Origin: Flavobacteriaceae bacterium
GTDB lineage: Bacteria > Bacteroidota > Bacteroidia > Flavobacteriales > Flavobacteriaceae
Direction of reading: 5' to 3'
NCBI GenBank assembly: GCA_020435885.1
Contig: JAGQYU010000149.1
Location: forward strand, 1 to 12,762
Length of the DNA stretch: 12,762 bases
This document shows positions 7,918-12,762 of the stretch, piece by piece. A model generated the notes under the pieces. It was given only the letters and a program-made list of their open reading frames with translations, was not told the DNA's origin and ran no database searches. The translations under genes and the position numbers were made by a program. Each line of letters starts with the position of its first letter. Positions within the stretch are counted from its first letter, which is position 1.

Positions 7918-8766
7918 TTACAGAACTAATTTCATCAGTACTAAGATTAGTATAATTATCAGAATTATAAAACCAGTTATTCTACCTCTTTGTAAATAGA
8001 AAGGTACTTTCTGCTCTCTTATCTCTTCAACACTTTTCACTTTGATTAAATACATTGAAAAATTATCTTTTGTCTTATTCAAAGCATTATGTAAAACTAA
8101 AGATTTAATTTCCTCAGGTTGATTTTCCTTAAAAAACCATTCATGTATTCTTTCCTTATCTAAATTTTCAAGTATACCATCACTGCACACTAAGAAAAAA
8201 TCATCTGGCTTAATATCTTCAATAATCTTCTGGTCTATACGCGTTGGGTTTCTTCCATTGATGGCTCGTGTAATAACATTCTTACGGGGATGGTTTTCAA
8301 CCTCTTTCTCTGTTATTTCTCCCATATCAAGTAAGCTTTGTACTTCTGAATGATCCTTCGTTTGGAATAGTATTTTTCCATTCCTAATATGATAAACTCT
8401 ACTATCCCCAACCCATCCGATAAGCGCTTTATTCTCTTTTCGTAAAAGATATACAAGCACTAAGGTACTGGCCATTTCGGAACATTCTGGTTTGGATCCC
8501 ACATAATCCTTCAGTTTGTTTTCTACATATTGTAACCCTGATCCTAATTTGTGATTTTCATCAATCTCCTGCTGGTTCTTACTAAAATACTCAGAAAAAT
8601 AAGTGCACACTAACTGAGAAGCAACTTCTCCTCTATCCTGACCTCCGACTCCATCACACACCATAAATAAACTATCTTTTTCCAGCGGTTGTTCCGGAAA
8701 AACAGTATCCTCATTATTAGAACGATTTCCACGTTCATTAAGGCAGACAGGAGGGTAGATTTTCAT
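7918..8766 (-). CDS. PP2C-family Ser/Thr protein phosphatase with C-terminal membrane anchor
   Basis: This 282-residue protein removes phosphate from Ser/Thr residues with a two-metal centre. PP2C motifs occur in order: RSNNED (15-20; metal ligand region Glu19-Asp20), VCDGVGG (Asp38-Gly39), MAST (98-101), WVGDSRVY (Asp121), KDHS (137-140), RKNVITRAING (161-171), LVCSDG (Asp196) and DNFS (Asp234). The metal-binding Asp residues are all present, so it should be active. Unlike the shortest bacterial PP2C proteins it ends with a membrane segment of about 20 hydrophobic residues (262-281) preceded by the basic QRGR, so it should be tail-anchored with its catalytic domain in the cytoplasm. It starts 27 bases after the kinase stop and is probably the partner that reverses kinase action. 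The nearest upstream Bacteroidota-type promoter box seen is the one before the kinase. Confidence 0.95.
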   Translation of the reverse strand: MKIYPPVCLNERGNRSNNEDTVFPEQPLEKDSLFMVCDGVGGQDRGEVASQLVCTYFSEYFSKNQQEIDENHKLGSGLQYVENKLKDYVGSKPECSEMASTLVLVYLLRKENKALIGWVGDSRVYHIRNGKILFQTKDHSEVQSLLDMGEITEKEVENHPRKNVITRAINGRNPTRIDQKIIEDIKPDDFFLVCSDGILENLDKERIHEWFFKENQPEEIKSLVLHNALNKTKDNFSMYLIKVKSVEEIREQKVPFYLQRGRITGFIILIIILILVLMKLVL

Positions 8767-8793
8767 ATTATCTTTCTTAAAGCTTCGGAATAA

Positions 8794-11493
8794 TTATTTC
8801 TTGATCTTAGTCAACATATTGCATGCTTTCTCATATTTTTGATTACATGCTTTTGTAAACCAATATTCGGCATTCCGTTTATTAAGAGATGTTCCAATTC
8901 CATAATAATAGTATAGCCCTAAGTTATATTGTCCCGAAACATTATCCTTTTTAGCTGCTTTTTCTGTCCAGTAAAAAGCTTTATAATAATCTTTCCCAAT
9001 ATTACCCCTATAATATAAGTTCCCTAAACTGACTTGCGAATTACTATGCTCTTGCAATGCTGCCTTTGTATACCAGTCTCTGGCTTTATAATAATCTCTA
9101 ACTCTTCCTACCCCGTTCTCATACATATAACCCAAGCTATACTGGCAGAAAGAATTTCCTTTGTTGGCCCCTTGTTCATACCATTTATAAGCTTCAGTGT
9201 AACTTACTGGAACCCCTTTTCCATCATAATACAAATTTCCGATAGCAAAATCTGCAAGGGCATAGTCTTGTCTGGCAGCTTTTTCATACCATTCTCTAGC
9301 TTTAACATAATCTTGTGAACAACCCTCACCTTTTTCATACATCATTGCCAAATAATATTGACCTACTTTGTAGTCCTTTAACGCTGATTTAGTATACCAA
9401 TAAAAAGCACTGTCCAAATTCTTAGCTACACCACGTCCGATATAAAAATTGTAGCCCAATTGAACTTGAGCACCTCCCACATGTTCTAATGATGATGCTT
9501 TTCTATACCAATAATTAGCACTATCTAAATTGCTATTTACATATTCTTTATTTGCAAAGAGAAGTCCCAGATTATATGCCCCATAGGCATTATTTTTTTT
9601 AGCTGCTTTTACGTACCACTCTTTCGCTTTTTCATGATTATTCTTCTTTTGATAAATCAATCCCAAATTATTAAAGGCACTTATGTGATCTCCATCGGCA
9701 GCTCTGGTATACCAGATCAATGCTTCATCTATATCTACCGGCACACCTTTTCCAAAATGGTACATATATCCTATCATATTTTGAGAGTATATATTATTCT
9801 GTTTTGCGGCAATTTTATAATATTCCATAGCCTTCATATAATCCTGTTGAATACTATCGCATCCTACATAATACAAATCACCCAAGCCATTAATGCTTCT
9901 ATCAAAATTTATAGCAACCCCTTCTGTATATAATTTAAGGGCTTCCTTACAATCCTTTGTTGTCCCTATACCCTGCTGATACCATTTAGCTAGATTACTT
10001 CTGGCTATAGGATGCCCCTTGTCAGCAGCTTTTTTTAACATTTGAAAAGACAACACAGAGTCAACTTTCTCAACCGTTGGGTCCATCAACAGCAATCCAT
10101 ATAAATGCATGGCTTCTTCATCCTCCTCTTTTGCTAACTCCTTAATCTGCTGTAAACTGAACTTATAATTTTCTATGGACTTTATACTATCTACAGGAAC
10201 CCCCCATCCATATCTGTTCATATCCCCAAGGTAAAACGCAGCCATATCATATCCTAAATCAATAGCTTTATTAGCATATTCCTCACTTCTCTTATAATCC
10301 CTTTCAACACCTCTCCCTTGCTCATTCATTAATGACATGTAATAATATGCTCTCCCTGAATTATATGTAGATGCATCATTAAAGGAGTGATAAGCCTCTT
10401 TAAATTTCCCATCTTTATAATATTCCCACGCTGTATTAAGTAGTTCCTTCGACTTACTATTTTGATACCATTTATAACCGCCAAACCCTATAACAGCTAT
10501 CACCAAAGCAATGACACCATAGGCAAGGGACTTATTTTTAGGCTTGATCTCAGGCTCTACAGATTCTCCACCAGAAGAAATTCCTTTAAGACCAGGTATG
10601 ATGGTTAGATCTTCATCATCTATTCCTGTCTCCAATAATTTTAATAGTTCATTTGCGGAATTGGCACGCTTGCCTGCTTCTTTTTCCAAACAGGAAGTTA
10701 CTATCCTTTTGTACTTATCAGGAATAATATTAACATCCGGTTCTTTCTGGGTAATCTCATCACGAATTAACTCATAATCCTTTATTCCATGTCCAAATGG
10801 TCGTTTTCCAGTTAACAATTGATAAAGGATTACTCCTATTGCCCAGATATCTGTACGCTCACTTACTTCTCCATTCAAACCGAACTTTTTCTTAAAAAAC
10901 TGTTCCGGAGCCATATAGTGGGGTGTCCCTACTCCTTCAGTAAAAGATTGCTCTATCGTTTTATCACCGAGAACATCTTTACTAATACCAAAATCTGTAA
11001 TTTTTGCTACCAATTTCCCATTTCTGTCTTTAGAAAACAGAACATTTCCAGGTTTGAGATCTCTATGAATAATACCTTGACTATGAAGATAACTTATAGC
11101 TTTAATAATACCAATACTGATTTCATCTATATCAACGTCTGAAGGTTTTTTTACAATGATTTCTTTAAGAGTCCCCTCACCGGCATATTCCATAATTAAA
11201 ACGGGATAATTCGCTACCCTTCCCATAGCGTCTTTGTGCTGAATATATTCTAACCCATAAAAAGTAATGATATTTGTATGAGACAGGCCATCTATTTTCG
11301 CAAACTCTTGCTCCAAGCTGTATTTCCCTTGTCCGGTACTTCCTGTTGTCCCTCTAGAAACAGCTTCCTTATAAATCTTCAGTGCTACCCATCGGTTAGA
11401 TGTATTGATATCCTTAGCTTTAAAAACTTCAGCAAATCCCCCTTCAGCGATTAAATCTTTTTCGGGGTCCCACTCATAATGCGATAATTTCAT
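8794..11493 (-). CDS. Transmembrane Ser/Thr protein kinase with about 14 C-terminal Sel1 repeats
   Basis: The protein has 899 residues. A Hanks-type kinase domain occupies about 10-290: glycine loop AEGGFAEV (16-23), VALK with ATP-binding Lys39, helix-C Glu63, catalytic loop HRDLKPGN (143-150; Asp145), DFG (167-169), activation loop ending GTPHYMAPE (189-197), Asp215 and Arg276. All residues needed for catalysis are present. The activation loop has Thr179, Ser183, Thr185 and Thr190 as possible autophosphorylation sites. A linker with Pro and Lys leads to one membrane segment (about 322-343), then a TPR-like hairpin and about 14 Sel1 repeats (about 381-891), ending in a Cys883-Cys891 pair. The predicted topology is kinase in the cytoplasm and repeats in the periplasm, like a receptor kinase with a protein- or glycan-binding ectodomain. 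The PP2C gene follows by 27 bases. Activity is well supported; ligand and substrates are unknown. Confidence 0.95.
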   Translation of the reverse strand: MKLSHYEWDPEKDLIAEGGFAEVFKAKDINTSNRWVALKIYKEAVSRGTTGSTGQGKYSLEQEFAKIDGLSHTNIITFYGLEYIQHKDAMGRVANYPVLIMEYAGEGTLKEIIVKKPSDVDIDEISIGIIKAISYLHSQGIIHRDLKPGNVLFSKDRNGKLVAKITDFGISKDVLGDKTIEQSFTEGVGTPHYMAPEQFFKKKFGLNGEVSERTDIWAIGVILYQLLTGKRPFGHGIKDYELIRDEITQKEPDVNIIPDKYKRIVTSCLEKEAGKRANSANELLKLLETGIDDEDLTIIPGLKGISSGGESVEPEIKPKNKSLAYGVIALVIAVIGFGGYKWYQNSKSKELLNTAWEYYKDGKFKEAYHSFNDASTYNSGRAYYYMSLMNEQGRGVERDYKRSEEYANKAIDLGYDMAAFYLGDMNRYGWGVPVDSIKSIENYKFSLQQIKELAKEEDEEAMHLYGLLLMDPTVEKVDSVLSFQMLKKAADKGHPIARSNLAKWYQQGIGTTKDCKEALKLYTEGVAINFDRSINGLGDLYYVGCDSIQQDYMKAMEYYKIAAKQNNIYSQNMIGYMYHFGKGVPVDIDEALIWYTRAADGDHISAFNNLGLIYQKKNNHEKAKEWYVKAAKKNNAYGAYNLGLLFANKEYVNSNLDSANYWYRKASSLEHVGGAQVQLGYNFYIGRGVAKNLDSAFYWYTKSALKDYKVGQYYLAMMYEKGEGCSQDYVKAREWYEKAARQDYALADFAIGNLYYDGKGVPVSYTEAYKWYEQGANKGNSFCQYSLGYMYENGVGRVRDYYKARDWYTKAALQEHSNSQVSLGNLYYRGNIGKDYYKAFYWTEKAAKKDNVSGQYNLGLYYYYGIGTSLNKRNAEYWFTKACNQKYEKACNMLTKIKK
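8821..10353 (-). repeat. Tandem Sel1-repeat region of the kinase gene
   Basis: This stretch codes for about 14 consecutive units of roughly 36 residues, each a helix pair with the Sel1 pattern: A..LG.MY..G.GV..D...A..WY.KAA..G. Good units include YSQNMIGYMYHFGKGVPVD, LADFAIGNLYYDGKGVPVS and FCQYSLGYMYENGVGRVRD. Some, around residues 430-470 and 600-660, are degenerate or shortened. Similarity is at the protein level; I did not see near-identical DNA units, so the array is old rather than freshly expanded. Such solenoids usually bind proteins. Confidence 0.85.
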
Positions 11494-11527
11494 AGTAAGG
11501 TCATATTTAGAATTAGTAAGGGTTTTT

Positions 11528-11535
11528 CAAATATA
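11528..11535 (-). promoter_or_regulatory. Possible -7 promoter box for the kinase-phosphatase-PsbP genes
   Basis: On the minus strand this reads TATATTTG, identical to the box of the efflux operon and a perfect TAnnTTTG match. It lies in the 97-base gap between the Sel1-repeat gene and the kinase gene, 34 bases upstream of the kinase ATG, so the leader would be about 28 bases. No TTG is seen at the -33 spacing, so strength is uncertain. The kinase genes may also be read through from the upstream genes. Confidence 0.5.
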
Positions 11536-11590
11536 TTTAATTTTTCAGACTATAGTAAGAGATGTAATGTTAAGCTTATATTTGTTTGGA

Positions 11591-12370
11591 TCATAAAACA
11601 AGGTTATTCTTCTTTATATAGCTAACCATCTCACATGCCTTTTCATGGCCTTTACTACAAGCATCTCTATAAAATAAAATGGCTTTTTTAAAATCTTTTA
11701 ACTCTTCTTCATTAAAGTAAATATTACCTAAAACAAAAGCTGCTTCCATAGAACCTTTGCTTACAGCCTTTTCAAAATAATCCATTGCTTTTTGAGTATT
11801 ATGAGAAACCCCTTGTCCTTTAAGGTGCATAATACCCAAATTATACAATGCGGGAGCATATTGTTTTTTAGCAGCTTTTTCAAAATATATTTTTGCCTTC
11901 TGATAATCTACTGGTATATCTTCTCCAAAATAATAAGAACATCCCTTATTGAAATCATTTGCTTTTCTATTGGGAAAGAACCATATGAATAGAAGGATTA
12001 CCAATAAGATCCACAACGAAAATCCCCATAACCATTCTGATAACGGTAATTGATATTTAGGCATAGGCACAGGTAAGTAGCCTTTATCTTGTAATTCTTG
12101 TATTTTTGCTTCACTTAATGGATAATAAGAACCTACACTCCCCTTTACTCCCAAGACATAGCCATCATCAGTAATATAGACTCCCATAAAGAAAAACAAG
12201 GATGTTGTTTTATATGCCAGAAATAAATCCTCTCCATTGCCCCCTTTTACTTCCACTTCGGATAATTTGACGATTCGTTCGTTTTTCCCAAAAATACCAC
12301 CAATCTTTTTAGCCGAAACGGCAGATGGGATAAAGAAAAGAAGTGTCGCAATTAGTATGATCTTTTTCAT
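11591..12370 (-). CDS. Membrane-anchored Sel1-repeat protein
   Basis: The protein has 259 residues. A signal peptide (about 1-20, ending AVSA) is followed by about 90 residues with beta-strand character (21-112), including YYPLSEAKIQELQDKGYLPV and a proline-rich PVPMPKYQLP. Then comes a strong membrane segment (113-132, rich in Leu, Ile and Trp) followed by the basic PNRKA. The remainder (about 136-247) holds about three Sel1 repeats, for example PALYNLGIMHLKGQGVSH. The likely topology is N-terminal domain in the periplasm and Sel1 repeats in the cytoplasm, the reverse of the kinase. The last repeat carries Cys238 and Cys246 in the same cap as the end of the kinase. The gene precedes the kinase by 97 bases on the same strand. 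It may be a scaffold, adaptor or substrate of the kinase (inference). The periplasmic domain is not one I recognise. Confidence 0.88.
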   Translation of the reverse strand: MKKIILIATLLFFIPSAVSAKKIGGIFGKNERIVKLSEVEVKGGNGEDLFLAYKTTSLFFFMGVYITDDGYVLGVKGSVGSYYPLSEAKIQELQDKGYLPVPMPKYQLPLSEWLWGFSLWILLVILLFIWFFPNRKANDFNKGCSYYFGEDIPVDYQKAKIYFEKAAKKQYAPALYNLGIMHLKGQGVSHNTQKAMDYFEKAVSKGSMEAAFVLGNIYFNEEELKDFKKAILFYRDACSKGHEKACEMVSYIKKNNLVL

Positions 12371-12438
12371 AAGTATATTATGTTATAATGTTTTGTTAAA
12401 ATACCTTTTATTAATCTTTAAGGATAAAGTGCTTCTAT

Positions 12439-12762
12439 TTAATCGGCATCAGCTAAATTAAGCAGCATCTTTTTTTCTGACATTTCCTTAACCACAAACA
12501 GATGTTGTAATGATTCCTGAATACATTGCCAAAGAGTGTCAGCAGATTTGTTCGAATCAATGCTTATCGTAATATTCTGATTATTGTAATTTCTTTGTAT
12601 ACCTTTTACTTCTTTTAATTTGTCCAGGGTATTGTATAATTCGTCAATACTCTTATCTCCGTAAGCAACATTAGGTACTAGAATGGTAACTACGCCTTTG
12701 TTTTCTTTCTCCTTTTTGTGCTTTGAATTTCCAAATATGACTTCTTTAAGCTTCTTAGCTGT
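12439..12762 (-). CDS. C-terminus of an unrecognised protein, cut by the right edge
   Basis: The frame is open from the right edge to a TAA at 12441-12439 and gives 107 residues. After a basic stretch (about 10-20, SKHKKEKENK) comes a compact domain with a beta-alpha-beta-beta-alpha-beta look: VVTILVPNV, then SIDELYNTLDKLKEVKGIQR, then NNQNITISIDS, then SADTLWQCIQESLQHLF, then a last strand VVKEMSEKKMLLNL. This order resembles a ferredoxin-like or heavy-metal-associated fold, but there is no CxxC metal site. No membrane segment is visible in this part. It ends 68 bases before the Sel1-repeat protein gene on the same strand and so may be the preceding member of the signalling cluster. The family is not recognised and the N-terminal part lies outside the window, so no function is proposed. 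Confidence 0.8.
   Translation of the reverse strand, partial: TAKKLKEVIFGNSKHKKEKENKGVVTILVPNVAYGDKSIDELYNTLDKLKEVKGIQRNYNNQNITISIDSNKSADTLWQCIQESLQHLFVVKEMSEKKMLLNLADAD

Noticed and set aside
9034..11142. Plus-strand open frames opposite the kinase gene
   Set aside because: They mirror the periodic Sel1-repeat coding sequence and kinase domain; no independent evidence of coding.
11419..11448. Kinase glycine loop AEGGFAEV with Ala in place of the first and third Gly, suggesting a pseudokinase
   Set aside because: Ala at these positions also occurs in active kinases (for example the AAK1/GAK group), and Lys39, Glu63, Asp145, Asn150 and Asp167 are all present.
7293..12762. Type VI secretion locus, from kinase, phosphatase and DcrB-like genes
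   Set aside because: No sheath, Hcp, VgrG, TssM-like or FHA gene is visible, and the DcrB-like protein is exported rather than cytoplasmic. It cannot be excluded beyond the right edge.
7293..12762. Tellurite-type (TerY) phosphorylation triad or phage-defence kinase system
   Set aside because: No von Willebrand A protein, TerD-like protein, nuclease or other effector is present in the window.

Overview
The window looks like the chromosome of a low-GC Bacteroidota bacterium, most likely a flavobacterium-type organism. The evidence is AT-rich DNA, two good matches to the Bacteroidota -7 promoter box (TAnnTTTG) in front of genes, the absence of strong Shine-Dalgarno sites, and the protein families present. 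The genus cannot be fixed from the sequence alone. Every gene I can support lies on the minus strand, so transcription runs from the right edge to the left edge.

Left half (about 1-7075): a classic tripartite multidrug-efflux operon. In order of transcription it has a GbsR/MarR-type regulator (7003-6524), a lipoprotein membrane-fusion protein (6512-5415), an AcrB-like RND pump (5411-2277) and a NodT-type outer-membrane factor lipoprotein (2254-848). Gaps are 3 to 22 bases, so the genes are almost certainly co-transcribed. In front of the regulator is a perfect TATATTTG -7 box. Immediately upstream of that box is a perfect 16-base palindrome, TTCGGTAATTACCGAA, covering the expected spacer/-33 region. 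This is the arrangement expected for an autorepressor that also controls the pump. After the outer-membrane factor comes an AraC-type regulator that runs off the left edge. It has no in-frame ATG, and the only well-placed ATG is out of frame.

Right half (7293-12762): a five-gene eukaryotic-like phosphosignalling cluster. In order of transcription it has the C-terminus of an unrecognised protein (right edge to 12439), a signal-peptide plus membrane-anchored Sel1-repeat protein (12370-11591), a 899-residue Ser/Thr kinase (11493-8794), a PP2C-type phosphatase with a C-terminal membrane anchor (8766-7918), and a small exported PsbP/DcrB-like protein (7856-7293). The kinase has an N-terminal catalytic domain, one membrane segment and about 14 Sel1 repeats.

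The kinase and phosphatase are both predicted to be tethered to the inner membrane with catalytic domains in the cytoplasm. The kinase repeats are predicted to lie in the periplasm with the exported PsbP-like protein. This suggests a receptor-like reversible phosphorylation switch that senses something in the envelope. It is the most interesting part of the window; its ligand and substrates cannot be read from the sequence.

The two halves are separated by an intergenic stretch (7004-7292) that holds the efflux promoter and operator and no gene I can support. No RNA genes, insertion sequences, CRISPR arrays or attachment sites were seen.
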